Shown piece after piece: positions 1 through 7,163 of a stretch of 64,000 bases of DNA. The notes beneath the pieces are model-generated. The model made no database searches and was not told the DNA's origin. It saw nothing but the letters and a program-made list of their open reading frames with translations. The first letter of the stretch is position 1, and each line of letters starts with the position of its first letter. The DNA is from Paenibacillus sp. SC116 (GTDB lineage Bacteria; Bacillota; Bacilli; Paenibacillales; Paenibacillaceae): contig NZ_JANIOF010000004.1 of the NCBI RefSeq assembly GCF_024733555.1, positions 186,001 through 250,000 of the forward strand, in the 5' to 3' direction. Made by a program: the position numbers and the translations under genes.

Positions 1-283
1 TATGCAGGTTGATGAACGCCAGATGGATCGTATCGAAGCGATTGTCCGTTCTATGACCAGCAAAGAACGCCAAGATCCAGATCTTATCAATCATAGCCGC
101 CGTAAACGGATTGCTACTGGTAGTGGTACACAGCTTGCTGATGTAAACCGCTTAATCAAGCAATTCGATGAAATGCGCCGTGTTATGAAGCAGTTCTCGG
201 ATATGATGGGACCTAAAGGTCCGAAAATGATGAAAAATTTAAAGAGCAAAGTCGGCAAAGGGATGCGTTTCCCGTTCCGCTAA
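1..283 (+). CDS. ffh: Signal recognition particle GTPase Ffh, C-terminal end (partial)
   Basis: This is the last 93 residues of Ffh, the protein that binds SRP RNA and nascent signal peptides. The 5' part lies outside the window. The visible part is the methionine-rich M domain. The RNA-binding helix-turn-helix carries RKRIATGSGT (about residues 34-43 of the visible part), followed by VNRLIKQFDEM and a Met/Lys-rich tail (MKQFSDMMGPKGPKMMKNL) ending in RFPFR. The NG GTPase domain is not in the window. The first in-frame ATG at position 2 is an internal methionine, not a start. Its position directly before rpsP is the usual Bacillales order. Confidence 0.95.
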   Translation, partial: MQVDERQMDRIEAIVRSMTSKERQDPDLINHSRRKRIATGSGTQLADVNRLIKQFDEMRRVMKQFSDMMGPKGPKMMKNLKSKVGKGMRFPFR

Positions 284-322
284 GCTTAAATATAATGAGA
301 TTTTATTAAGGAGGTGAATTTC

Positions 323-595
323 GTGGCAGTACGTATCCGTCTTAAACGTATGGGTGCTCATAAAGCGCCTTTCTACCGTGTAGTTGTATCTGACTCCCGT
401 TCCCCGCGTGACGGTCGTTTCATCGAGGAAATCGGTCATTACAACCCAGTTGCTCAACCAGCTGTAGTAAGCATCGACGAAGAAAAAGCGTTGAAATGGC
501 TTCAAACTGGTGCTCAAGCTTCTGATACAGTTCGCAACTTGCTTAGCAAAGCTGGCGTAATGAAGAAGTTCCATGAGTCTAAACTTCAGAAGTAA
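323..595 (+). CDS. rpsP: Small ribosomal subunit protein bS16
   Basis: This encodes bS16, a 30S assembly protein of about 90 residues, the usual family length. The N-terminus [19 protein letters not shown] is the family signature and is followed by [21 protein letters not shown] place the start at GTG 323. The AGGAGGTGA ribosome binding site at 309-317 covers the upstream in-frame GTG at 314, which would add three residues not seen in the family. It lies 40 bp after ffh with no terminator between, so it is probably co-transcribed with ffh. Confidence 0.97.
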   Translation: MAVRIRLKRMGAHKAPFYRVVVSDSRSPRDGRFIEEIGHYNPVAQPAVVSIDEEKALKWLQTGAQASDTVRNLLSKAGVMKKFHESKLQK

Positions 596-618
596 TTCAT
601 TCGTTCGGAGGGTCGGAG

Positions 619-849
619 ATGAAAGAGTTGGTGTCAGTAATTGCACGCGCTTTGGTCGATCATCCGGATGATGTCCGTGTTGAAGTTGTGGAAAAGGAGC
701 ATGTGCTCGTTTATGAACTTCATGTTCATCCTGAAGATGTCGGTAAAGTTATCGGCAAGCAGGGCCGCATTGCGAAAGCACTTCGCACGGTCGTTACATC
801 AGCAGCCGTAAAGGTTCCTAAGCGGGTAGCTGTGGACATTATTTCTTAA
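619..849 (+). CDS. khpA: KH-domain RNA-binding protein KhpA (YlqC family)
   Basis: This is a 76-residue protein made of one KH domain, with the GXXG loop in IGKQGRIAKALRTVV (about residues 43-57). KhpA proteins bind RNA and in Firmicutes work with KhpB in control of cell elongation and division. It starts 23 bp after rpsP and is preceded by GGAGGGTCGGAG. The order ffh-rpsP-ylqC matches B. subtilis, but a terminator follows directly and no ylqD is present before rimM. Confidence 0.92.
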   Translation: MKELVSVIARALVDHPDDVRVEVVEKEHVLVYELHVHPEDVGKVIGKQGRIAKALRTVVTSAAVKVPKRVAVDIIS

Positions 850-856
850 TAAGTCG

Positions 857-891
857 AAACGGGTTAGGATACGTTCCTAACCCGTTTTCGT
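857..891 (+). terminator. Rho-independent terminator after khpA
   Basis: A 13-bp perfect stem (857-869 with 875-887) has a 5-nt loop and is followed by a T-rich stretch (TTTTCGTATATTTTT). It ends the ffh-rpsP-khpA unit and implies a separate promoter for rimM-trmD. Confidence 0.88.
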
Positions 892-910
892 ATATTTTTA
901 TTATGGTTTG

Positions 911-940
911 TTGGAAACTGTGAGAAGGAGTAACTATCTT
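911..940 (+). promoter_or_regulatory. Weak candidate sigma-A promoter for rimM-trmD
   Basis: TTGGAA at 911-916 and TATCTT at 935-940 are spaced by 18 bp. They lie between the khpA terminator and rimM. Each box matches only about four of six consensus bases. I list it because the upstream terminator requires some promoter here. Confidence 0.3.
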
Positions 941-979
941 CTTACGAAAGTTGTGTGCTTGATTGGCGCAGGAGGTTGA

Positions 980-1501
980 ATGATGAACGAGAAGTTGATT
1001 ACGGTCGGAGAAATTGTTAATACACAAGGTATTCGCGGAGAAATAAAAATTGTTCCGCATACTGACTTTCCAGAAGTCCGCTTTGCTAAAAATAGTCAGC
1101 TGTTTATTGTCAATGAAGCGAAGCAGTTGCATCTGCCTGTAACGGTAGAAAAAGCTCGTGAACATAAAAAATCATACATTGTAAAGATGAAAGAATACGA
1201 CAACATTAATGATGTCGAAAAATATAAAGGTTGCTTACTTAAAGTATCCGAAGATCAGCAAGTGAAGCTAGAAAAAAATGAGTTCTATTATCGTGACATT
1301 ATTGGCTGCCGTGTTGTCAGTGATGAAGGTGAAGAACTTGGAGTTATCAAGGAAATACTGTCCCCAGGAGCAAATGATGTGTGGGTTGTAAAGCGTCCAA
1401 AAGGTTCAGACCTGCTATTGCCGTACATTGAAGATGTTGTGCTCGATATCAATGTGCAGGACAAGCTAGTGAAGGTTCACCTCATGGAGGGACTACTGTA
1501 A
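980..1501 (+). CDS. rimM: Ribosome maturation factor RimM
   Basis: This encodes RimM (173 residues), which binds uS19 and assists late 16S rRNA processing in 30S assembly. The N-terminal RimM domain starts with [19 protein letters not shown]. The C-terminal PRC-barrel begins near residue 100 ([20 protein letters not shown]) and ends with [18 protein letters not shown]. Two ATGs at 980 and 983 are both possible. AGGAGG at 970-975 favours 983 by spacing (7 nt versus 4 nt), a one-residue difference. The stop shares its last base with the trmD start, so the two are translationally coupled. Confidence 0.95.
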   Translation: MMNEKLITVGEIVNTQGIRGEIKIVPHTDFPEVRFAKNSQLFIVNEAKQLHLPVTVEKAREHKKSYIVKMKEYDNINDVEKYKGCLLKVSEDQQVKLEKNEFYYRDIIGCRVVSDEGEELGVIKEILSPGANDVWVVKRPKGSDLLLPYIEDVVLDINVQDKLVKVHLMEGLL

Positions 1502-2286
1502 TGCGCATCGATGTACTAACGCTCTTTCCTGAGATGTGCGATGGTGTATTTAGCACAAGTATTTTGGGGAAAGCGCGTGAGAAAGGGCTTGTATCTTTAA
1601 ATACAGTCAATTTCCGCGAATACTCCACGAACAAGCATCAATCCGTCGATGACTATCCATACGGCGGCGGCGGTGGAATCGTATTGAAACCAGATCCAAT
1701 ATTCGGAGCTGTGGAAGATGTTATTCAAAAGGCCGCTGTTGAACATACTGAAGATGAGGACGGAGTTGAGAAACCTACTTTACGCCGTCCGCGTGTTATT
1801 CTTATGTGTCCACAAGGAGAGACGTTTACACAATCCAAGGCTGAGGAATTGTCGCAAGAGGATCACCTTATCTTTATTTGTGGACATTATGAAGGGTATG
1901 ATGAGCGTATACGCGAGCATCTTGTTACGGACGAGCTATCCATTGGTGACTATGTGTTAACAGGTGGAGAGCTGCCTGCGATGGTCGTGGTGGATTCTGT
2001 AGTGAGATTGCTACCCGGCGTTCTGGGCAATGAATCTTCTGCGATAACGGATTCATTTAGCACAGGTTTGTTGGAGTATCCTCACTATACACGCCCGGCA
2101 GAGTTCCGCGGTTGGAAAGTGCCAGATGTACTGTTAAGCGGGCATCATGCGAATGTTGAAGCATGGCGTCGAGAGCAGTCGCTTCGTCGAACGATAGAGC
2201 GCAGACCTGATCTGCTGGATAAAGTGGAACTGAGCGATAAAGATCGAGCGATTTTGCAACGGCTAAAATCAAACAATTCGAAATAA
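1501..2286 (+). CDS. trmD: tRNA (guanine-37-N1)-methyltransferase TrmD
   Basis: TrmD methylates G37 of tRNAs that read CNN codons and prevents +1 frameshifts. The SPOUT trefoil-knot motifs are visible: [15 protein letters not shown] (54-68), [13 protein letters not shown] (125-137), [15 protein letters not shown] (147-161) and [16 protein letters not shown] (184-199), whose Asp184 aligns with the catalytic Asp. At 261 residues it is slightly longer than typical because of an acidic loop at about 80-95 ([12 protein letters not shown]). It overlaps rimM by one base. A 14-bp hairpin follows the stop. Confidence 0.97.
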   Translation: MRIDVLTLFPEMCDGVFSTSILGKAREKGLVSLNTVNFREYSTNKHQSVDDYPYGGGGGIVLKPDPIFGAVEDVIQKAAVEHTEDEDGVEKPTLRRPRVILMCPQGETFTQSKAEELSQEDHLIFICGHYEGYDERIREHLVTDELSIGDYVLTGGELPAMVVVDSVVRLLPGVLGNESSAITDSFSTGLLEYPHYTRPAEFRGWKVPDVLLSGHHANVEAWRREQSLRRTIERRPDLLDKVELSDKDRAILQRLKSNNSK

Positions 2287-2300
2287 CGCTAGCGATAGAA

Positions 2301-2358
2301 AAGCGGCTGTTTCAATGGGTAACGACATCCATGAAACAGCCGCTTGTTGTTCCTTCTA
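2301..2358 (+). terminator. Terminator after trmD
   Basis: A perfect 14-bp stem (2301-2314 with 2332-2345) encloses a 17-nt loop and is followed by the moderately T-rich GTTGTTCCTTC. It starts 14 bases after the trmD stop. Confidence 0.75.
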
Positions 2359-2690
2359 TAAGAATAAAATGCGGTGATCATATTAGGTTATCTGAAACGA
2401 CAAAAGCCCTACCTCTCTTCCGTCCTTGCGGCTCCGATGACCGCGCCAGTGTGAATCAAGTCTACCATCGTCAATTCTTTAGGGTTAGTTGGGAATTAGA
2501 CAAGATATGAGGAAATAAAATTATTCTTGTTTTGAGGAACTTATGGGTGAGGGTCATACATGCAACTTTCATAGTATAGCACATCTAAACGAATAAGTAT
2601 AGCTGTTCGTGTTTTGTTCGTATATAATAGTAGGATACATGTTAAATATGCGAGCGACGGACAGTTAATTAAGGTACTTCTTATTCAGGA
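2359..2690. other. Gene-free interval between trmD terminator and the acetyltransferase gene
   Basis: About 330 bases contain no convincing gene. Positions about 2405-2473 form a GC-richer patch than the surrounding AT-rich sequence. Read on the minus strand, this patch gives a short open stretch of about 28 codons with a stop at both ends, too short to call. A TATAAT at 2623-2628 could be the -10 of the next gene, but I see no good -35 seventeen bases upstream. Confidence 0.5.
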
Positions 2691-2705
2691 ATGGAGAGAT
2701 GTGTC

Positions 2706-3125
2706 ATGGAATTACACACAGCCGATTATCGCTGTGCAGAAGTAGTTGCACGATTTTTTGCCAAGCATATTCAGGCTTCACATGAGGGAATAAGCAATCT
2801 TGAGTTTTTATGCCCAGATGGTGCAAAAGCTGCATGTCGCAGACAACAAGTTATAATCGCGGCAGAAGAACACAAGTTGGTAGGGGCACTTCGATTTTAT
2901 CGCAGAAAGACCAGCAACTCTGCTTCGCTGTATCAGTTTGCCCTTAATGAACGTTTTCGAGGCAATGGGGTAATAGCGCAGATGCTGCAAAAAATAGATG
3001 TGGAATACATTGAGGCTAACTGTCCTACAAAGTCTACCTTTAACGCCTATTATGAAAAGACAGGGTGGCAGTGTGTACAAGAAAGTCGCGGGATGTACAT
3101 ATGGCAATATCGGCTAATATCTTAA
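2706..3125 (+). CDS. GNAT-family N-acetyltransferase, substrate unknown
   Basis: This 139-residue protein has the GNAT fold signature. A beta strand with the segment IIAAEEHKLVGALRFYRR (about 50-67) is followed by the acetyl-CoA pyrophosphate loop in ERFRGNGVIAQML (82-94), which matches R/Q-x-x-G-x-G/A. The C-terminal part, FNAYYEKTGWQ (112-122), is the usual GNAT end. GGAGAG at 2693-2698 supports ATG 2706; an upstream ATG at 2691 overlaps that site. The substrate cannot be told from sequence. B. subtilis has no acetyltransferase between trmD and rplS, so this is a lineage-specific insertion into a conserved cluster. Confidence 0.8.
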   Translation: MELHTADYRCAEVVARFFAKHIQASHEGISNLEFLCPDGAKAACRRQQVIIAAEEHKLVGALRFYRRKTSNSASLYQFALNERFRGNGVIAQMLQKIDVEYIEANCPTKSTFNAYYEKTGWQCVQESRGMYIWQYRLIS

Positions 3126-3146
3126 GTGATAGGAGTATAGACAATA

Positions 3147-3347
3147 ATGACTAATTTACATGATTATCGCCAACGTGCAGATGCAATTAAGTTGACTGCA
3201 GATGAGCAGGCGTGCCAACTACTTGAAGATCTGCTTCGAGAGTTAGAATCTTTAAACCATGCAAATGAACGGTTGCGGAAATCTCTCTCTGCATCAAGGA
3301 AATCAAGTGGGATGTCTAGTAAATTAAGAGACGCACTGTATGAATAG
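3147..3347 (+). CDS. Small unknown hydrophilic protein
   Basis: This 66-residue protein starts 21 bases after the acetyltransferase gene and has AGGAG at 3131-3135. It is highly charged and probably all-helical: the middle, CQLLEDLLRELESLNHANERL, has a heptad-like leucine spacing that suggests a short coiled coil. The tail is Ser/Lys-rich (SLSASRKSSGMSS). I do not recognise a family. The close spacing suggests it is transcribed with the acetyltransferase. Confidence 0.6.
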   Translation: MTNLHDYRQRADAIKLTADEQACQLLEDLLRELESLNHANERLRKSLSASRKSSGMSSKLRDALYE

Positions 3348-3524
3348 TCTGGTGATCTAAATGAAATGATATACAAATGAGCGTTAGCTATTATCTCGGT
3401 ATGGATAACGTTATTTAAATATGCTGATACTTATTTTGACGAGTATCCGAGAAGTAGCCATTTTCGCAATTTGTGGGTGTATGATCATCATAAAGACTAG
3501 ATAATTATTTTGGAATTAATCCTC

Positions 3525-3553
3525 TTGTGTAAGAGAAAGTGATATGTTATAAT
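3525..3553 (+). promoter_or_regulatory. Sigma-A promoter of rplS
   Basis: TTGTGT (3525-3530), a 17-bp spacer and a perfect TATAAT (3548-3553) predict transcription from about 3560, leaving a leader of about 100 nt before rplS. Confidence 0.8.
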
Positions 3554-3559
3554 GACTTT

Positions 3560-3659
3560 TGTTGTGTGGAATACGGCGGTCCTCTACAGTTGATGACGAG
3601 AACGCAATTATAGCGACTCCGAGATGTAAGAACGCCTGTGTGGAAGGAGGGAGTCCTAG
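3560..3659 (+). promoter_or_regulatory. rplS 5' leader, possible L19 autoregulatory RNA
   Basis: The leader between the promoter and rplS contains GGCG (3575-3578) that can pair with CGCC (3633-3636). It also contains GACTCC (3615-3620), complementary to GGAGTC (3650-3655), which touches the Shine-Dalgarno AAGGAGG (3644-3650). TGTGTGGAA occurs twice (3563-3571 and 3637-3645). An L19 leader family is known in low-GC Gram-positives; assignment to it is inference. The rest of the 312-base interval upstream (3348-3524) shows no gene. Confidence 0.5.
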
Positions 3660-4001
3660 ATGAATATCGTACAAGCGATTACTCAAGAACAACTTCGTAA
3701 AGATGTACCAAGCTTCCGTCCTGGTGATACTTTGAAAGTACATGTCAAAGTTATCGAGGGAACTCGTGAGCGTATCCAACTTTTCGAAGGTGTAGTAATT
3801 AAACGTCGCGGTGGCGGAATCAGTGAAACGTTTACTGTTCGTAAAATTTCCTACGGTGTAGGGGTTGAGCGTACATTCCCGATTCACTCGCCAAAAATCG
3901 ATAGAATCGAAGTGGCTCGCCGTGGTAAAGTCCGTCGTGCGAAGCTTTATTATCTTCGTAACCTACGCGGTAAAGCAGCGAGAATCAAAGAGATTCGATA
4001 A
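3660..4001 (+). CDS. rplS: Large ribosomal subunit protein bL19
   Basis: This encodes bL19 (113 residues, normal length), located at the 30S-50S interface. The conserved core includes [16 protein letters not shown] (19-34), [16 protein letters not shown] (38-53) and the basic C-terminus [19 protein letters not shown]. It starts at ATG 3660, ten bases after AAGGAGG. It has its own promoter and leader rather than being read from trmD. Confidence 0.98.
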   Translation: MNIVQAITQEQLRKDVPSFRPGDTLKVHVKVIEGTRERIQLFEGVVIKRRGGGISETFTVRKISYGVGVERTFPIHSPKIDRIEVARRGKVRRAKLYYLRNLRGKAARIKEIR

Positions 4002-4011
4002 TGGAAGACCG

Positions 4012-4040
4012 GGGGCTTGCAATCTCGCAAGTCCCTTTTG
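4012..4040 (+). terminator. Terminator after rplS
   Basis: A nine-pair stem (4012-4020 with 4027-4035, one G-U pair) has a 6-nt loop and is followed by TTTT. It separates rplS from lepB. Confidence 0.75.
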
Positions 4041-4122
4041 CTATTCTTTAAACAATTTGGTACGCTAATGATATGTAAGTTACATTGGATAAGCATCCTA
4101 GGAAGAAAGCGGGGCACGGCCT

Positions 4123-4740
4123 ATGGAGCAAGATCAAGTATCGAATCAAACGTCTGTAGCGGAACAATCGGCGCAGCCACGCCGCAAAAACGAACTAGTG
4201 GAATGGATTAAGGCAATTGCTGTCGCTGTCACGCTTGTCGTGTTGGTGCGCTGGTTATTATTCGCACCATTTATTGTTGATGGCCCTTCCATGGAGCCGA
4301 ATTTCTACACGGGTGAGCGTCTTATTGTAAATAAGATCTTGTATGAGTTCCGCGAGCCGCAGCGTGGGGAAGTAGTTGTATTCCATGTGCCAGATGAGAA
4401 TCGCGATCTCATTAAGCGTGTAATTGGTGTAGCTGGTGATACGATTGAGTATCGTGGAGACGACTTGTTTGTGAATGGTAAGAAAGTTGAAGAACCATAC
4501 ATACAAGAAGCGATTGCAGAAGCGCAAAAGCAAGGTGGAACATACAACAACAGCGATTTCCCGAATGAAATGAGAACGGAAAATAAAGTTCCTGAAGGTC
4601 ATATATTTGTTATGGGTGACCATCGCGACAATAGTACAGACAGCCGTGTATTAGGCTTTATTCCATTGAGTGAAGTAATTGGCCGTGCAGATGTCATTTT
4701 CTGGCCATTGAATCAAATGAAGTTTATCAATCATTATTAG
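4123..4740 (+). CDS. lepB: Type I signal peptidase
   Basis: This signal peptidase I (205 residues) cleaves signal peptides on the outer face of the membrane. A cytoplasmic N-terminus of about 28 residues is followed by one membrane segment (about 29-48). The catalytic Ser56 lies in GPSMEPNF and the general base Lys98 in LIKRVIGVAGD. Box E is GHIFVMGDHRDNSTDSRVLG. One membrane anchor is typical of the Gram-positive Sip type. Position next to rplS and rbgA differs from B. subtilis, where lepB paralogues lie elsewhere. Confidence 0.95.
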   Translation: MEQDQVSNQTSVAEQSAQPRRKNELVEWIKAIAVAVTLVVLVRWLLFAPFIVDGPSMEPNFYTGERLIVNKILYEFREPQRGEVVVFHVPDENRDLIKRVIGVAGDTIEYRGDDLFVNGKKVEEPYIQEAIAEAQKQGGTYNNSDFPNEMRTENKVPEGHIFVMGDHRDNSTDSRVLGFIPLSEVIGRADVIFWPLNQMKFINHY

Positions 4741-4774
4741 AAAATTACAGCATAGATAAGGGAGGTGGAACGCG

Positions 4775-5635
4775 ATGTCGATACAATGGTTTCCTGGACA
4801 TATGACAAGAGCACGTAGGCAGATCCAGGATAAGCTGAAGCTTATCGATGTAGCGATCGAGCTGTTGGACGCACGCTTGCCGCTTTCCAGCCGAAATCCA
4901 ATGATCCATGAGATTCTTGGTGATAAGCCAAGATTGATCATTATGAACAAGTGCGATTTGGCTGATCCAGAAGCGACTGCGAAATGGTTGGAAGTCTTTC
5001 GTAAAGAAGGGCATGCAGCGATTCCAGTGGACGCTTCGTCTGGATATAATATTCAGAACATCCAAGTGGAAGCACGTAAGCTGCTGGAAGCGAAGTTTGA
5101 GCGCCTAATAGCTAAAGGATTGAAGCCGCGACCTGTTCGTGCTCTTATCGTAGGTATTCCTAACGTAGGTAAGTCTACATTGATCAATAAGTTAGCAGGC
5201 AGACAAGTTGCTGCTACGGGTGATCGCCCGGGTGTAACGAAAGGCCAACAATGGATTCGTGTAGGCTCTGAGATGGAGCTGCTCGATACGCCTGGTATTT
5301 TGTGGCCTAAATTCGAGGACCAGTTGGTTGGTTATCGTTTGGCGGCTACCGGGGCGATTAAGGATCAAATATTAAATATAGAAGATATTGCCTTCTATGC
5401 GCTGAAATTTATGTCTGCTCATTATTGGGATCGTCTTAAAGAGCGTTTTGAATTGGAAACGCCGCTTCACGATATTGAGGATCCAAATGAGATTGTCTCC
5501 ATTATGGAGGAAATAGGACGCAAGCGCGGATGTTTGGTTAGCGGTGGACGCATCGATCTTGAGAAAGTTTCAGGGATTATTCTACGTGAGCTTCGGGCAG
5601 GCAAGATGGGACAAATAACGTTGGAACATCCTTAA
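4775..5635 (+). CDS. rbgA: Ribosome biogenesis GTPase RbgA (YlqF)
   Basis: RbgA is a circularly permuted GTPase needed for late 50S assembly. The motif order is permuted: G4 NKCD at 58-61 comes first, then G1 GIPNVGKST (127-135), then G3 DTPG (171-174). The N-terminus [11 protein letters not shown] and LLDARLP are family hallmarks. A C-terminal ANTAR-like helical domain follows. The length of 286 residues is normal. GGAGGTGG precedes ATG 4775, and the gene lies 34 bp after lepB, so they are probably co-transcribed. Confidence 0.96.
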   Translation: MSIQWFPGHMTRARRQIQDKLKLIDVAIELLDARLPLSSRNPMIHEILGDKPRLIIMNKCDLADPEATAKWLEVFRKEGHAAIPVDASSGYNIQNIQVEARKLLEAKFERLIAKGLKPRPVRALIVGIPNVGKSTLINKLAGRQVAATGDRPGVTKGQQWIRVGSEMELLDTPGILWPKFEDQLVGYRLAATGAIKDQILNIEDIAFYALKFMSAHYWDRLKERFELETPLHDIEDPNEIVSIMEEIGRKRGCLVSGGRIDLEKVSGIILRELRAGKMGQITLEHP

Positions 5636-5666
5636 TGCCGGTATACAATGAAATATGCTTTTCAGT

Positions 5667-5699
5667 AAGCTGCTGCGCCATTGGGTGGGCAGCTTTTTG
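5667..5699 (+). terminator. Terminator after rbgA
   Basis: AAGCTGC (5667-5673) pairs with GCAGCTT (5689-5695). The stem encloses a 15-nt loop and is followed by TTTG, with T residues continuing from the stem. Confidence 0.7.
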
Positions 5700-5806
5700 T
5701 ATGGGCATATACGTAACTTAGGAGAGCTATAAAATATATTGTTGCTGCTGGATCATTTTCATATAGCATTTGTGAACAGCCCTTGTTACTATCGAATTGG
5801 GATGGT

Positions 5807-5835
5807 TTGCATGATTATTTATTTTCTCATATAAC
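5807..5835 (+). promoter_or_regulatory. Sigma-A promoter of the small membrane protein gene
   Basis: TTGCAT (5807-5812), a 17-bp spacer and TATAAC (5830-5835) lie 43 bases before the GTG start at 5879. Confidence 0.65.
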
Positions 5836-5878
5836 AAGTAGAAACAATTATACACATCAATGGTTAGGAGGATGTTGG

Positions 5879-6271
5879 GTGAAGAAAGTACTCATCTATA
5901 TGCTCTGGCTGATAGGGGCTATCGTATTTATTTATTTTGGACAGAAAGGCGTACAATTCATGACTCAATGGGCACGAAAAGGTGATTTCGTTGAGTTCGC
6001 ATTAGTAGCTAAAGTATTATTTTCTGCTGTTGGTGGAGCTTTGCTCGTATGGATTGGAGGAGCGAAACGTAGAAGACCAACAAACTGGAAGCTGTTTTAT
6101 GTCATTACAATTCCATGCTTGCTTATTGCGTTAGTACCGATCATGTGGATGCATATACCGTTGGATTGGTCATGGTTGACTCCTTTGTATAAGGATGAGT
6201 ATGTATATTACTTTGGGTTGGCTGCTGGCTATTCTTATTGTAAAGCATTATTCCGTTCGCAGGATCACTAA
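5879..6271 (+). CDS. Small integral membrane protein, function unknown
   Basis: The start is GTG 5879, supported by AGGAGG at 5866-5871 with 7-nt spacing; an upstream ATG at 5783 in the same frame has no ribosome binding site. The 130-residue product has four hydrophobic segments (about 3-22, 41-58, 70-87 and 105-122), separated by short basic loops such as GGAKRRRPTNWK. There is no signal peptide cleavage site and no catalytic motif. It has its own promoter and is bounded by the rbgA terminator and the rnhB promoter, so it is a single-gene unit. I do not recognise the family. Confidence 0.65.
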   Translation: MKKVLIYMLWLIGAIVFIYFGQKGVQFMTQWARKGDFVEFALVAKVLFSAVGGALLVWIGGAKRRRPTNWKLFYVITIPCLLIALVPIMWMHIPLDWSWLTPLYKDEYVYYFGLAAGYSYCKALFRSQDH

Positions 6272-6300
6272 AGCTCCAGCATGTGGAATGTTCATATGGG

Positions 6301-6329
6301 TTGAGTAGATATGAGATTGCCTATACAAT
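6301..6329 (+). promoter_or_regulatory. Sigma-A promoter of rnhB
   Basis: TTGAGT (6301-6306), a 17-bp spacer and TACAAT (6324-6329) lie about 80 bases before the rnhB start. Confidence 0.65.
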
Positions 6330-6409
6330 AAAAGTCTGTAAATGGAACGTATAGATTCCGTGAGTTGATATTTTTGTTCATAAGGTACAAATGGTAGGGG
6401 GAAACGATT

Positions 6410-7072
6410 GTGGGAGCGAAGCGATCGTCTGCATCTGAAGCAGAGGCTATTGATCTGTTGGCTTTGGAGCGTGAAGCTTGGTCAGCAGGATATGAAGCGA
6501 TAGCAGGTATTGATGAGGTGGGGCGTGGCTGTTTATTTGGTGATGTGGTAGCAGCGGCCGTCATTTTGCCTCGTGATTGGCAGTTGGAGGGGATAAATGA
6601 TTCCAAGAAACTGTCAGAGAAGAAACGAGAAGCACTGTATGAGGATATTATTGCTAATGCTGTTGCATGGTCGGTGGCTCATATGGATGCAAAAGCAATT
6701 GATGAGTTGAATATTAAGCAAGCAACTAGGTTGGCGATGAAAACAGCTGTTGAGCAATTGCAAGTTGCGCCAGACATATTATTCATTGATGCAGAAAAAA
6801 TACAAGTGGATCTACCGCAAAAATCTCTTATTAAAGGCGACGCAACGAGCCAATCCATCGCAGCAGCATCGATTATTGCAAAGGTTACAAGAGATCGTTT
6901 GTGCAGTAAAGAATGGAATGAATTGTACCCTCAGTATGGTATTGCGGTACATAAGGGTTATGGAACAAAAGCGCATTATGTGGCATTGGATGAGTATGGG
7001 CCGACTAAGATGCATCGTAGAACGTTCTTGAAGAAATGGGAAGAGGCGAAGACGCAGCTGACGTTATTTTAA
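6410..7072 (+). CDS. rnhB: Ribonuclease HII
   Basis: RNase HII cuts RNA in RNA-DNA hybrids and at single ribonucleotides in DNA. The catalytic tetrad is complete: Asp35 and Glu36 in IAGIDEVGRG, Asp127 in ILFIDAEK and Asp144 in IKGDATSQSIAAASIIAKV. The loop after the first motif reads GCLFGDVVAAAVI where most homologues have GPLAGPVVAAAV, but all catalytic residues remain. The start is GTG 6410 with a G-rich site 8 bases upstream. The length of 220 residues is normal. Confidence 0.95.
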   Translation: MGAKRSSASEAEAIDLLALEREAWSAGYEAIAGIDEVGRGCLFGDVVAAAVILPRDWQLEGINDSKKLSEKKREALYEDIIANAVAWSVAHMDAKAIDELNIKQATRLAMKTAVEQLQVAPDILFIDAEKIQVDLPQKSLIKGDATSQSIAAASIIAKVTRDRLCSKEWNELYPQYGIAVHKGYGTKAHYVALDEYGPTKMHRRTFLKKWEEAKTQLTLF

Positions 7073-7090
7073 ACAGGCTGCGTCTTTTGT
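7049..7090 (+). terminator. Terminator at the end of rnhB
   Basis: AAGACGCAGC (7049-7058) pairs perfectly with GCTGCGTCTT (7077-7086), followed by TTG. The left arm lies inside the rnhB coding end. The 18-nt loop contains the stop codon. Confidence 0.65.
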
Positions 7091-7118
7091 ATGTTCATTT
7101 ATTATTTAAGAGATATCT

Positions 7119-7126
7119 GCCGATAT
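7119..7126 (+). promoter_or_regulatory. Perfect sigma-D -10 box before ylqG
   Basis: GCCGATAT at 7119-7126 matches the B. subtilis sigma-D (sigma-28) -10 consensus at all eight positions. The -35 (consensus TAAA, 14-16 bases upstream) is poor: TATT at 7100-7103. The predicted start of transcription is near 7133, about 30 bases before ylqG, with the ribosome binding site between. Flagellar control of ylqG-ylqH is an inference from this box. Confidence 0.5.
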
Positions 7127-7163
7127 ATAGGATAGTGATGCTGCAAGTATCGGAGGGTTATGT

